A stretch of 64,000 nucleotides of DNA. Origin: VYFG01 sp965203365. Lineage in GTDB: Bacteria; Pseudomonadota; Gammaproteobacteria; Arenicellales; Poriferihabitantaceae. Position 1 is the stretch's first letter; the number at the start of each line of letters is the position of its first letter. Both the position numbers and the translations under genes were made by a program. The stretch is from NCBI GenBank assembly GCA_965203365.1, contig OZ241878.1, positions 1,364,001-1,428,000 of the forward strand, in the 5' to 3' direction. Shown here one piece after another: positions 25,649 through 34,896 of the stretch. The notes under the pieces were generated by a model that searched no databases, was not told where the DNA came from, and worked only from the letters and a program-made list of their open reading frames with translations.

Positions 25649-26128
25649 ATGCAAAACCTGAAGGCAAACTTGATCCGGCCGCTCGCATGGGCCCTGCCCG
25701 CGATGGCATTGGTCCTCGCTCTGGCACAACCGGCCTGGGCGGCCAAGGACGAAATCTACACTTCCCTATTCTCCAAGAATGCGGCGGGTGGCTATGATGT
25801 CACCAGCTATTTCACTCAGAATCAGGCCGTGAAGGGCCACAAGCAATACAGTACCAACTACAAGGGGGCTCAATGGCTTTTTGCCAGTCAGGAAAACCTG
25901 GATCTCTTTCTCTCGGATCCGGAAAAATACGCCCCCCAATATGGGGGCTACTGTGCCTGGGCCGCCGCGCAGGGCTATACCGCCAAGGGAGACCCCAAGC
26001 ACTGGAGCCTGCATGACGGTCGGCTTTATTTGAACTATGATGCGGAGGTCAAGCGAAAATGGCTCCAGGACAAGCAAAACCTGATTGTCCAGGCCAATCG
26101 GAATTGGCCCGCCTTGCTGAACGATTAG
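25649..26128 (+). CDS. Exported YHS-domain protein
   Basis: 159 aa. A signal peptide is clear: basic start, hydrophobic core ALPAMALVLALAQP, and an AWA-A cleavage site at about residue 31. The mature part is a YHS domain (GYDVTSYFTQNQAVKGHKQY, FASQENLDLFLSDPEKYAPQ, YGGYCAWAAAQG). YHS proteins of this type are periplasmic and often found near metal- or redox-related genes. The role is unknown. It is transcribed away from betA, with which it shares a 200-base divergent region. Confidence 0.85.
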   Translation: MQNLKANLIRPLAWALPAMALVLALAQPAWAAKDEIYTSLFSKNAAGGYDVTSYFTQNQAVKGHKQYSTNYKGAQWLFASQENLDLFLSDPEKYAPQYGGYCAWAAAQGYTAKGDPKHWSLHDGRLYLNYDAEVKRKWLQDKQNLIVQANRNWPALLND

Positions 26129-26254
26129 GTCCTCATAATTTGTATCGGCCCTTCATCCTATCGAACTGAGAGCCGATCAGCGACCAGGGCCATGCCCGGC
26201 CGAATGATCCATGCCTGATGTGCCACCCGCCCAGATGGTGGAACATCCATTACA

Positions 26255-26779
26255 ATGGCCGACCTTCTCTTGCGTCATTCCCTTGCCGTGTCCTTCCAAA
26301 TGGAATTCAGAATCCGACCGGGCGAACCGAAAGATGTCTGCGAGATCGCCGCATTCAATCGACGCATGGCACAGGAAACGGAGAGTGTAATCCTGAACTC
26401 GGAGACCGTGTTGGCAGGCGTGCGTGGTATGGTGGACCACCCCGAGCGAGGATTTTACCTGGTGGCTGAGACCGGCCCGGCAAATGAACCATTTATCGTA
26501 GCGGCCCTCATGGTCACCACAGAATGGAGCGATTGGCGAAACGGTCTGTTCTGGTGGATCCAGAGTGTTTATGTGTTACCGGATTTCCGACGCCGTGGCC
26601 TCTACCGGGCGCTCTATGACCATGTCAAAAGGCTGGCCGATCTGGACCAACGAGTCTGCGGGTTCAGGCTGTATGTCGAAAAGGACAACCATATCGCGCA
26701 ATCCACGTACCGCGCCCTCGGCATGTCGGAAACACCATACCGTCTCTTTGAACAGATCAGCCCGCCCCATTCTGCGTGA
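26255..26779 (+). CDS. GNAT-family N-acetyltransferase
   Basis: 174 aa. The GNAT core is visible: FRIRPGEPKDVCEIAAFNRR at the start, WIQSVYVLPDFRRRGLYRAL (strand 4 and the acetyl-CoA-binding RRRGL loop), and DNHIAQSTYRALGMSETPYR near the end. The substrate is unknown. ATG 26255 has GGTGGA upstream; the internal ATG at 26300 would remove 15 residues without harming the domain. Confidence 0.85.
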   Translation: MADLLLRHSLAVSFQMEFRIRPGEPKDVCEIAAFNRRMAQETESVILNSETVLAGVRGMVDHPERGFYLVAETGPANEPFIVAALMVTTEWSDWRNGLFWWIQSVYVLPDFRRRGLYRALYDHVKRLADLDQRVCGFRLYVEKDNHIAQSTYRALGMSETPYRLFEQISPPHSA

Positions 26780-27213
26780 TCATTGCGTCCGTCACTGATC
26801 ACGCCGATCAGGGTGACCATGGTTTCGGCCATCGGCGACGTCGACTGGACCCGCTCAAACGGACTCAGCGGCGGTCAACGGCGTCGGCCATGGAGGGGAG
26901 CCGGATCCGAGCGGGAACAGGAACCTGACCCCCAGCCACTTCGTCACTTGTCCTGTGTCCATGGATGCAGGAAACGTGAGCCCGGGGAGGATTGAGCACA
27001 GTCGCCTGTCCGACCCATCCGGATGATGAATGCGTCAGAGTGCTCAAATCTCCACGATACCGGAAAAAGATACTCCACCATCGGATGGCGGCGCCTCATG
27101 ACCCAAGCGGAATATGGTTCGAAGACCGTCTTGTCTTTCGGAAATGACCGACAGATTTCAATAACATTTTCATATAGATGATTCTGTTGTTTTATGCGAA
27201 TTATCGGATTTTT
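26780..27213. other. Intergenic region with no recognised gene
   Basis: About 430 bases between the GNAT and the next promoter. The right part (27100-27213) is AT-rich. Small frames have no recognisable motif. Confidence 0.4.
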
Positions 27214-27242
27214 TTGACCCCATGGGTCCGATGCGGTATAGT
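27214..27242 (+). promoter_or_regulatory. Sigma-70-type promoter of the small gene at 27273
   Basis: TTGACC at 27214-27219, a 17-base spacer, and TATAGT at 27237-27242. A start of transcription near 27249 would leave a leader of about 24 bases with AGGGAGAGGA before the ATG. The spacer contains the short palindrome GACCCCATGGGTC (overlapping the -35), a possible operator. Confidence 0.65.
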
Positions 27243-27272
27243 TGTGGATTGTTTATCAATAGGGAGAGGACT

Positions 27273-27608
27273 ATGTCGAATCTACATATTCTGGAACATG
27301 TGATTTCCACGAGCTTGGAGCCCATGATGGACGAGGCGGAACGAAAAGGGCTGTGGTTCTATCACGTCACTGACTCTGGTGAGGAAATCTGGTGTTCCCC
27401 ACCATATCTGAGAAAGGAGCAGTCCAAAGGGCGGCTGATCATCGCCCCGGAACACTGGGAGTTGAGAAATCCGGTAGGTTACATGAGCAAGCTGGCTCGG
27501 GATTGCGAGGCGATCGTGGATGAGTACAATGAAATGGCTCGGCGACTCAAGATTCAGGAAACCCTGGAGTTGATCACGCATTCCACCCACCCGGCCGATC
27601 TCCGTTAA
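27273..27608 (+). CDS. Conserved-looking hypothetical protein
   Basis: 111 aa, cytoplasmic, acidic. It reads FYHVTDSGEEIWCSPPYLRK early and YMSKLARDCEAIVDEYNEMA later, with a probable helical C-terminus. I do not recognise the family. It has a good promoter, a strong ribosome binding site (AGGGAGAGGA) and coding-like composition, so I regard it as real. It converges on the DmdA-like gene with a 43-base gap. Confidence 0.7.
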   Translation: MSNLHILEHVISTSLEPMMDEAERKGLWFYHVTDSGEEIWCSPPYLRKEQSKGRLIIAPEHWELRNPVGYMSKLARDCEAIVDEYNEMARRLKIQETLELITHSTHPADLR

Positions 27609-27651
27609 TCCGGAATCAGGCAGTTCTGGGTCGGCTCGAAATCGCTCCAAT

Positions 27652-28764
27652 TCAATTCCAGTCACGGCCCTTGACCACGCCGTCGTACAGGTCATCCGGC
27701 GTATGGACCTTGAGTGATGTGCCCGGTTCAGATACAGACGAGTCCACCATGGCCAAGGAAACATTCCCCTGGAATCGGGGTGACCAAGCCAGACTGGTCA
27801 CCATGCCCACCCTCTTGCCCGACGCATCCGATACCGGGTAGCCCGAACGTGGGGATGGAATGACTTCACCGGGAATCATCAGGTTGACCAACCGCCGCCT
27901 GACTCCCTCCCGGTGGATGCGGTCCAAGGCCTGACGGGCAAGGTATGCAGCCGACTTTCCCAACTGGAAGAAACGATCCAGTCCACATTCCATGGGATTC
28001 GTGTCCAGGGTCATATCGCTGCCATAGGACAGCAGTCCGGTTTCAATGCGCTCGATCAAGTTGGGACAACCCGCCCGAATATGGAACGGTTGGCCTGCGT
28101 CCCAGATCAAGTCCCAGAGGGCATGTCCACGCTCCGCATCCTGCAGATAGATTTCGAATCCCCCCTGGCCACTCCAACCGGACCGAGCCAGCACCACGGG
28201 CGTATCCGCCAGTTCGCAGTGAATGAAGCGGAAAAATCCGAGGGTCCGCACAGTCGGGCCAACCAGGGTTTCCATCAGTTCGGTTGCCCGAGGGCCCTGG
28301 ATGGCCAAGGGACTGACATCGGGCTCAAACACCCGAACGTTCATTCCACGAGCGGCGGCCAGACCTTTCAGCCACAACAGGACATCCGAATCCGCCACGG
28401 AAAACCAGAACCTGTCCTCGGCAAGGCGCAGGATGACGGGATCATTGACAATACCGCCGTATTCGTCCACTAGGGGGGCATAGACGCATTGACCGATTTC
28501 ACACCGGGACAGATCTCTTGGTGTCGTCCACTCGGCCAAGGCCAACGCATCCGGTCCCACCACCTCGACCTGACGCTGGCAGGACACATCCCACAGCTGC
28601 ACATAACGGCGCAAGTGTTCATAATCTTCCACTGGTGAACGAAATACCGCGGCGAGTGTCATGTGGTTGTACACCGAAAAAGCCTGGACACCATGGGCCA
28701 GTACCCTGGCTTCAAATGGGGTACTGCGGACACGGCGGGAAAAAACGAGACGGGGATTTGGCAT
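27652..28764 (-). CDS. DmdA-like (GcvT family) demethylase
   Basis: 370 aa of the aminomethyltransferase (GcvT) family. It is most like DmdA, which demethylates dimethylsulfoniopropionate to methylmercaptopropionate using tetrahydrofolate. DmdA-type stretches are VYNHMTLAAVF, YVQLWDVSCQRQVEVVGPDA, EVFEPDVSPLAIQGP-like (here VFEPDVSPLAIQGPRATELM), AGCPNLIERIETGLLSYG and NPMECGLDRF. Length fits DmdA. The start MPNPRLVFSRRVRSTPF at 28764 was chosen by family fit. It is divergent from a CoA ligase resembling DmdB-type enzymes, which supports the pathway. Other betaine-type methyl donors cannot be excluded. Confidence 0.7.
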   Translation of the reverse strand: MPNPRLVFSRRVRSTPFEARVLAHGVQAFSVYNHMTLAAVFRSPVEDYEHLRRYVQLWDVSCQRQVEVVGPDALALAEWTTPRDLSRCEIGQCVYAPLVDEYGGIVNDPVILRLAEDRFWFSVADSDVLLWLKGLAAARGMNVRVFEPDVSPLAIQGPRATELMETLVGPTVRTLGFFRFIHCELADTPVVLARSGWSGQGGFEIYLQDAERGHALWDLIWDAGQPFHIRAGCPNLIERIETGLLSYGSDMTLDTNPMECGLDRFFQLGKSAAYLARQALDRIHREGVRRRLVNLMIPGEVIPSPRSGYPVSDASGKRVGMVTSLAWSPRFQGNVSLAMVDSSVSEPGTSLKVHTPDDLYDGVVKGRDWN

Positions 28765-28778
28765 GAAGGAGGATTCCA

Positions 28779-28802
28779 GGTGGAGAGGTGGAGAGGTGGA
28801 GA
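28779..28802 (+). repeat. Triplet of the octamer GGTGGAGA
   Basis: GGTGGAGA three times in a row between the divergent DmdA-like and CoA ligase genes, within their shared promoter region. It could be a variable microsatellite. Confidence 0.7.
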
Positions 28803-28922
28803 GTTGGAAATCGAATGATAGGCACAATTGAACGGTGTGCTGTTTCTGAATGCGACTGAAGCGGTCGCGATTGACTTACAATTACCAATGGAAAAATCAC
28901 GACACCACTCCAACCGGCAACC

Positions 28923-30563
28923 ATGCAAACCCATTACGATGCCTTGCCCAGCATAGCTGGCTTGAATCATGTCCCCCTGAGCCCGATTTCCATACTGGCC
29001 AGAGCCAGCGATGCCTACCCGAACCATGACGCCATCGTGTATGGGGATCGTCGCTACACTTGGAAACAGGTCGCCCGACGTTGTCACGGCCTGGCCTCCG
29101 GACTGCGAGCCCTGGGCATCTCCCGCGGAGATACAGTCTCCATATTCGCTGCCAACACACCAGAGTTGATGGAAGCCCACTACGGTGTTCCCATGTCCGG
29201 TGGAGTGCTCAATGCCATCAATGTCCGTCTTGATCCCGCGACCATTGCCTACATCCTGGAACACGGCGACAGTCAGGTTCTGATCACCGATACGGCCTAT
29301 TCGGGGGTCGTTCAACCGGCCCTGCAAGCCATGAAGAATCCCCCCCAGGTGATCGACATAGTCGATCATCAGTTTACTGCCCCAGAGGGGGGTGGAGAGC
29401 GTCTCGGACGGATGACCTACGAGGAACTGCTCGACCAGGGCAACCCGGATTTCCATTGGGAACTCCCAGCATCCGAGTGGGATGCATTGACCCTGAACTA
29501 TACCTCAGGGACCAGTGGACGCCCCAAGGGGGTGGTATACCATCATCGTGGGGCATATCTGATGGCCATGGGGACGATCACGGCCTGGCGAATACCGAAA
29601 CACCCGATCTATCTGTATACGGTTCCGCTGTTTCACTGTAATGGCTGGGGGCACATCTGGTCGATGGGACTCATGGGAGGGACTTTCATCGGCAACCGAA
29701 CCATCTCGGCTGAGGGCATCTTTCAGTCGATCCGGGATTATCGTGTCAGCCACTTTGGGGCGGCCCCCATCATTCTGTCCATGCTGGCATCGACGCCCCC
29801 CGAACAACAGTTCCGACCCGACTACACCGTGGAGGTCATGACCGCAGGGGCTCCCCCCCCCAGCCAGGTGCTGGAACAAACAGCTGCCCTGGGCATGAAT
29901 GTTACCCATGTCTACGGACTGACGGAAACCTATGGGCATGTCGTCTTCTGCGACTGGCACCCCGAATGGGACCAGTTGTCGGTCGCAGAACAGGCCCGGA
30001 TCAAGGCGCGTCAGGGCATCCGCTTTCCGATGATGGAATCCGTCCGCGTGGTCAATACGGAAAACGGTCTGGAGGTGCCCGCCGATGGGATGACCATGGG
30101 AGAAGTGATGTTGCGGGGCAACCCGGTGATGAAAGGATATTACAAGCATCCCGAGGCGACTCACGAAGCCTTCCGTGATGGATGGTTTCACAGCGGCGAT
30201 CTGGCGGTGGTCCATGCAGACGGATATATCGAGGTCAAGGATCGACTCAAGGACATCATCATTTCCGGCGGAGAGAACATCTCATCCATTGAGGTAGAAT
30301 CCGTCCTCTACCGTCACCCCCAGGTGGCCGCGGCCGCCGTCGTCGCGATTCTCGACGAAAAATGGGGTGAGACCCCCTGTGCGTTCGTCGAGTTGCGGCC
30401 CGGGGCAGAGGTCGATGCGGAGGAAATCATCCGTTTCTGTCGTGCCCATCTGGCCGGATTCAAACGGCCACGACGGGTTGTCTTCATGGAATTGCCCAAG
30501 ACCTCGACCGGAAAAATCCAGAAATTCACCCTGCGTGAGCACATCCGACAGGGTCATCTCTGA
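28923..30563 (+). CDS. AMP-forming acyl-CoA synthetase, DmdB-like
   Basis: 546 aa ANL-superfamily ligase that activates a carboxylic acid through an acyl-AMP. The P-loop-like motif is YTSGTSGRPKGVVYHHRG. The A5 motif is HVYGLTETYGHVVFCDWHPE, A7-A8 is GWFHSGDLAVVHADGYIEVK followed by DRLKDIIISGGENISSIEVE, and the catalytic Lys is in KTSTGKIQKF near the C-terminus. It is of the fatty-acyl/methylmercaptopropionyl-CoA ligase type. Its divergent neighbour is DmdA-like, and a 3-hydroxyacyl-CoA dehydrogenase follows on the same strand, so it probably feeds a beta-oxidation-like route. Confidence 0.85.
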   Translation: MQTHYDALPSIAGLNHVPLSPISILARASDAYPNHDAIVYGDRRYTWKQVARRCHGLASGLRALGISRGDTVSIFAANTPELMEAHYGVPMSGGVLNAINVRLDPATIAYILEHGDSQVLITDTAYSGVVQPALQAMKNPPQVIDIVDHQFTAPEGGGERLGRMTYEELLDQGNPDFHWELPASEWDALTLNYTSGTSGRPKGVVYHHRGAYLMAMGTITAWRIPKHPIYLYTVPLFHCNGWGHIWSMGLMGGTFIGNRTISAEGIFQSIRDYRVSHFGAAPIILSMLASTPPEQQFRPDYTVEVMTAGAPPPSQVLEQTAALGMNVTHVYGLTETYGHVVFCDWHPEWDQLSVAEQARIKARQGIRFPMMESVRVVNTENGLEVPADGMTMGEVMLRGNPVMKGYYKHPEATHEAFRDGWFHSGDLAVVHADGYIEVKDRLKDIIISGGENISSIEVESVLYRHPQVAAAAVVAILDEKWGETPCAFVELRPGAEVDAEEIIRFCRAHLAGFKRPRRVVFMELPKTSTGKIQKFTLREHIRQGHL

Positions 30564-30596
30564 CCCCATTCACTTCATTTCCCCTACACCTTGATC

Positions 30597-31907
30597 ATGA
30601 AAGCAATCAACAAAGTGGCGGTCCTTGGATCCGGTACCATGGGTTCCGGCATCGCCGGGATCTGTGCCAATGCTGGCTGTGAGGTCCTCCTTTTGGACCT
30701 GGACGCATCGGCTGGTCAGGCCGCCCTCGAACGGCTCTCCGGCGGGCGGTCTCCAGTCGTGACGGATCCGGCTTGCCTGGCCAACATCCAGGTCGGTTCA
30801 TTCGAACAGGATCTGGGGCAGGTCGGATCGGTCGACTGGATCTGCGAGGCCGTCGTGGAAGATGTCGACATCAAGCGAGCCCTGTTTCAGAAGGTGGAAG
30901 TCGTTCGAGGGGATGGATCCATCCTCACCTCCAACACCTCCGGCATCACCCTCAGCAACCTCTGCGCGGGCATGCCAGACCGATTGCGCCGGGATATCGC
31001 GGTGACGCATTTTTTCAATCCTGTCCATGTCATGAAGCTGGTGGAACTGGTGCCGGGTCAGGCGACCCGTCCGGACATCATCCCCACTTTGGCGGACTTT
31101 CTGGGCAATACTCTGGGCAAGGGCGTGGTGTATGCCAAGGACACGGTCAACTTTATCGGCAACCGAATCGGCTGTCTGTGGATGCTGGCTGGCTTGCATA
31201 TTGCTGAGTCCTTCCGCGAGCAGGAGGGCTTGGATATTCCTACCATCGATGCGCTCCTATCCAAGCCGATCGGACTGCCCGCTACAGGCCTCTATGGCTT
31301 GATCGACCTGATCGGACTGGACATCCTGTACCATGTCGGCCGTAATCTGGAAGCCAATCTCTCTGCCAACGACCCCGGGCAGCAATTCGTCCGTTTCCCG
31401 GACAATGTGCAAAAGCTACATGATCGGGGGCAGCTCGGAAGGAAAACCGGGGGCGGATTCTACCGGCTCATCCGTCATGACGATGGCAGCAAATCCAAGG
31501 AAGTGTTCGATCTGGGCCAGGATACCTGGCAACCATGCCAGGAAGTGGACCTGCCTACGGAAGAACAAAGTCTCCAGGGTCTGTATCAGACCCACAGCAG
31601 CCACGGGCGACTGGTTCAGCGTCTGATGACCGAAACGCTCTGCTACAGCGGCAACCTGTTGTCAGTGATTGCCGACGACATCGTGAATATCGACCGGGCC
31701 ATGCGATGGGGGTTCGGTTGGCAACAGGGTCCGTTTGAACTCATCGACGCACTGGGAGCCTCGACGGTCGACCGGTCTGCCAGTCGAATCGGGATGCGAC
31801 CCCCGGCCATGCTGTCGAGTGTGCTGGCACAACCCGACAAGACCTTCTACCGAAGCAATGGCCAGGAATACTTCGGCATTGATGGACACTGGCACGAAGT
31901 GGAATGA
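30597..31907 (+). CDS. 3-hydroxyacyl-CoA dehydrogenase
   Basis: 436 aa. NAD-binding domain: INKVAVLGSGTMGSGIAGIC. The catalytic His is in AVTHFFNPVHVMKLVELVPG, followed by the KDTVNFIGNRIG junction. A second 3HCDH C-terminal domain near the end reads NIDRAMRWGFGWQQGPFELI. FadN-type relatives carry a further enoyl-CoA hydratase domain (about 790 aa); this one stops before it. The missing hydratase could be supplied by the CaiD-like protein encoded next door, convergently. An alternative TTG start lies at 30591. Confidence 0.85.
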   Translation: MKAINKVAVLGSGTMGSGIAGICANAGCEVLLLDLDASAGQAALERLSGGRSPVVTDPACLANIQVGSFEQDLGQVGSVDWICEAVVEDVDIKRALFQKVEVVRGDGSILTSNTSGITLSNLCAGMPDRLRRDIAVTHFFNPVHVMKLVELVPGQATRPDIIPTLADFLGNTLGKGVVYAKDTVNFIGNRIGCLWMLAGLHIAESFREQEGLDIPTIDALLSKPIGLPATGLYGLIDLIGLDILYHVGRNLEANLSANDPGQQFVRFPDNVQKLHDRGQLGRKTGGGFYRLIRHDDGSKSKEVFDLGQDTWQPCQEVDLPTEEQSLQGLYQTHSSHGRLVQRLMTETLCYSGNLLSVIADDIVNIDRAMRWGFGWQQGPFELIDALGASTVDRSASRIGMRPPAMLSSVLAQPDKTFYRSNGQEYFGIDGHWHEVE

Positions 31908-31967
31908 ATCACCGAACCGGTTGGCTTCCAAGTTTCGCTTGGTGATAGCCGAGAGGTTCCATCGTCC

Positions 31968-32753
31968 CTATCGTCCCTTCCAGATGGGGTCGCGTTTTTC
32001 CGCAAAGGCCCGGGCCCCCTCGAGTTGATCCTCGCTGTCATACAGGGTCCGCACGGTCGGAATCGCGGATTCTCGCAGCAACTGAAAGGCTTCCTGGGTG
32101 GTCCGGTTTTCGGTCAGGCGGAGGGTTTCCTTGATGGCGGCAAAGACCAGCGGGGGGCCACTGGCCAGCAGCCGGGCCAGTTCCCAGGCGCGCTCCAGCA
32201 GTTTTTCCGGGGGCGTATGCTCGTTGATCAGCCCCCATTGCAGCGCTTCCTTAACATCCATCCACCGTCCGGTGAGGAGGAGATCCATGGCCACATGATA
32301 GGGGATTCTTCGGGGTAACTTGATGGTGGCCGCATCCGCCAAGGTGCCAGCCCGGATTTCCGGCAACGCAAAGGACGCCGTTTCGGATGCAAGGATCATG
32401 TCCGCCGAAAGGGCCAGCTCGAATCCCCCCCCACAGGCGATCCCATTGACGGCGGCAATCACGGGTTTGTTGAGGTTCGGCAATTCCTGAAGCCCGCCAA
32501 AGCCGCCCACTCCGTAATCCGACTCGACCGATTCACCCGCCGCGGCGGCTTTCAGGTCCCACCCGGCACAGAAGAACTTTTCGCCGCCACCGGTGACGAT
32601 CGCGACCCGCAGGGTCGGGTCATCCCTAAAATCCGCAAAAACCGCGCCCATCTGGCGACTGGTGGCCACATCAATGGCGTTGGCTTTCGGGCGGTCCAAG
32701 GTGACCTCCAGAACCGCGCCATCACGGCGAATCTTCAGTGGTGAGTCCATCAT
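31968..32753 (-). CDS. Enoyl-CoA hydratase, carnitinyl-CoA dehydratase (CaiD)-like
   Basis: 261 aa crotonase. Its closest match in memory is CaiD: LEVTLDRPKANAIDVATSRQ, VTGGGEKFFCAGWDLKAAAA, NGIACGGGFELALSADMILA, and the exact ending FAEKRDPIWKGR. The oxyanion-hole segments (AGWDLKA and CGGGFEL) are present. In carnitine metabolism CaiD hydrates crotonobetainyl-CoA; here it closes a run of SDR, acyl-CoA dehydrogenase and ADP-forming ligase genes on the same strand, so the substrate could be an onium-containing enoyl-CoA. Other crotonase activities are possible. Confidence 0.8.
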   Translation of the reverse strand: MMDSPLKIRRDGAVLEVTLDRPKANAIDVATSRQMGAVFADFRDDPTLRVAIVTGGGEKFFCAGWDLKAAAAGESVESDYGVGGFGGLQELPNLNKPVIAAVNGIACGGGFELALSADMILASETASFALPEIRAGTLADAATIKLPRRIPYHVAMDLLLTGRWMDVKEALQWGLINEHTPPEKLLERAWELARLLASGPPLVFAAIKETLRLTENRTTQEAFQLLRESAIPTVRTLYDSEDQLEGARAFAEKRDPIWKGR

Positions 32754-32781
32754 GATCTATCCAGTCGACAAGTTGGGATCC

Positions 32782-34896
32782 TCAGTATACATCCGGTGGT
32801 TGATCTTCGGTGCGATCCACCGCCATGAACGCGTCCACGGCCACCGCCCCGCCTCCTGACGACCTGACAATCAGTGGATTGATTTCCACTTCGGACAGTT
32901 GTGGACCCATTTCGGTCGCCAAACGCTCCAGAATCAGCAGACTCTCAATGACCGCCTCCAAGTCCGCCGGCGGGCTCCCTCGATAACCGTTCAACAGGGG
33001 AGCCATCCGCAAAGTCTGCAGGGATTCCCGGATCATGGGGACTGACAGAGGCGGGAGGAGGATCTGCCGATCAGCCAGCAACTCCACCCAGATGCCGCCC
33101 GCTCCGACCGTGAAATAATGCCCGAATTGTGGATCCCTGACCAGACCCAACAGCAGTTCCACCTGTCCGTCACATACCATTTCTTCCACCAAAACCTGAT
33201 CGGAAACCGCCAGCAATTGGGCGGCGGCGGCGCGAACCGCCGCCTCATCCTTGAGACCGGTGAGTACTCCGCCCTGATCCGACTTATGTACCACTTGTTC
33301 CGAAACCACTTTCATCACGACCGGAAAGCCGAGGGAATGTGCTCGGATGGCCGCCTCATGGGCTGTGTTCACCAGCGCCCCTCTGGGGATTCGGATCCCA
33401 TGGTGGGCCAATCGTTCCTTGGCATCAGGCTCAGTCAGGATCTGCCGCTTCACCGGCACCAGGCCGTCTTGTCGCCTCGGACCGAAAGTGGCCTGGGGCA
33501 GTGTGGGCAAGGGATCGCGCAACCGGCCGACCCGGGCGGCCGCGTCCATCGCCCCCAGTGCCTGGGGAATTCCCATCAGGACGGGAATGCCTTGAGCGGC
33601 AAATTCCGCCAGGATGGGCTCGGTGACGTTCTCGGTCAGACTGACGATGAGGGCACCCGGGGCTCCACTGCGGTGGACGGCCCGGGCAAACGCCCGACCG
33701 GCTTGCATCCAGTCGGTCGGGTCGCAATCGTTGCGACCGGGAAAATCCAGGATCATGACGGTCAGATCAAATCCCCCTTGCATCATCGTGGTGAAAGTGG
33801 CTTCCATGGCCGTCTCATCGCCCCAGATAAAGGTATGGTAGTCCAGTGGGTTCTCCACGTGGACAAACCGATTCAAGGTGCGGGCCACTTGTTGGCGGTG
33901 TTCCGTCTGCAAGGGAGGAAAGCACAGGTCGTGATGTTGCGCCAAATCGGCGACCAGAGAGGCTTCTCCGCCGGAACAGCTGAGACTAGCGATCCGATTG
34001 CCTCGGATCGGTCCACCCACAGCCAGGATTTTCAGCGTCTCCAGGAATGTCTCCAGATCGGGGACCTGGGCGACTCCAAGACGCTGAAACAGCGCATCAT
34101 ACAGTCTGGCTTCTCCCGTCAGGGTGGCGGTATGACTCAAGGCAATCCTCGCCCCGGCCGCCGAACGCCCATTCTTAATCACAACCACTGGTTTGCCGCG
34201 GTCGATGGCTCGACTCGCCACCTCGACAAATCGCGGCAAGTCCCGCAATCCCTCCATCAGCAATCCGACGGCAGTCACCCGCTCATCCTCCAGCATCACG
34301 GACAACAGGGCTTCCATCCCGACCGTGGCTTGATTGCCGATGGAGACCATGAAGGCAATCGGTAAACCGCGTTGCTGCATGGTCAGGTTGATCCCGATGT
34401 TACCACTGGCGGAAAAGATGGCCACGCCGGCATCACAGCGCCGCAGCCCATGCTGGTCCGGCCACAAGACCGCCCCGTTCAGGGCGTTGATGAATCCATA
34501 GCAGTTGGGGCCAATCAGGGGCATTTCGCCAGCGGCGTCCAAGAGTCGCTGGTGGCGTTCCTCTGCCCCCACCTCCTGGAAGCCGGACGCATAGCAGACC
34601 GCCCCACCCGCTCCCATCTCGGCGAGCGCCCGGACCATCTCCACGCTGAGGTCAGCCGGAACGGCGACAAAGGCGACATCGGGTATTTGCGGGAGCGAAC
34701 CGATATCCGGCAGGCACACTCGGTCCCCCAAGGTCGGGCGTTGGGGATTCACTGCCCAGATCGGTCCGCCATATCCCATCTTGGCGCATTGCCACACGAC
34801 CCGTTCCGCTTCTGCCCCCCCGATGACCGCAATCGATTCGGGATTGAGGCAGCGAAACAGGGGGGTCGCGGAGTCGCGACCCGACTCAGGACGCAT
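32782..34896 (-). CDS. ADP-forming acyl-CoA synthetase (ACD family)
   Basis: 704 aa with both halves of the ACD family. The first is the CoA-binding part: SIAVIGGAEAERVVWQCAKM, LIGPNCYGFIN, then SHTATLTGEARLYDALF, whose His is the usual phosphorylated residue. The second is a C-terminal ATP-grasp part (VNTAHEAAIRAHSLGFPVVM, KVVSEQVVHKSDQGGV, EVEINPLIV). It interconverts acyl-CoA with acid plus ATP. Its start overlaps the acyl-CoA dehydrogenase stop by 11 bases, so they are coexpressed. Likely to activate the acid that the neighbouring dehydrogenase and hydratase then process. Confidence 0.85.
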   Translation of the reverse strand: MRPESGRDSATPLFRCLNPESIAVIGGAEAERVVWQCAKMGYGGPIWAVNPQRPTLGDRVCLPDIGSLPQIPDVAFVAVPADLSVEMVRALAEMGAGGAVCYASGFQEVGAEERHQRLLDAAGEMPLIGPNCYGFINALNGAVLWPDQHGLRRCDAGVAIFSASGNIGINLTMQQRGLPIAFMVSIGNQATVGMEALLSVMLEDERVTAVGLLMEGLRDLPRFVEVASRAIDRGKPVVVIKNGRSAAGARIALSHTATLTGEARLYDALFQRLGVAQVPDLETFLETLKILAVGGPIRGNRIASLSCSGGEASLVADLAQHHDLCFPPLQTEHRQQVARTLNRFVHVENPLDYHTFIWGDETAMEATFTTMMQGGFDLTVMILDFPGRNDCDPTDWMQAGRAFARAVHRSGAPGALIVSLTENVTEPILAEFAAQGIPVLMGIPQALGAMDAAARVGRLRDPLPTLPQATFGPRRQDGLVPVKRQILTEPDAKERLAHHGIRIPRGALVNTAHEAAIRAHSLGFPVVMKVVSEQVVHKSDQGGVLTGLKDEAAVRAAAAQLLAVSDQVLVEEMVCDGQVELLLGLVRDPQFGHYFTVGAGGIWVELLADRQILLPPLSVPMIRESLQTLRMAPLLNGYRGSPPADLEAVIESLLILERLATEMGPQLSEVEINPLIVRSSGGGAVAVDAFMAVDRTEDQPPDVY

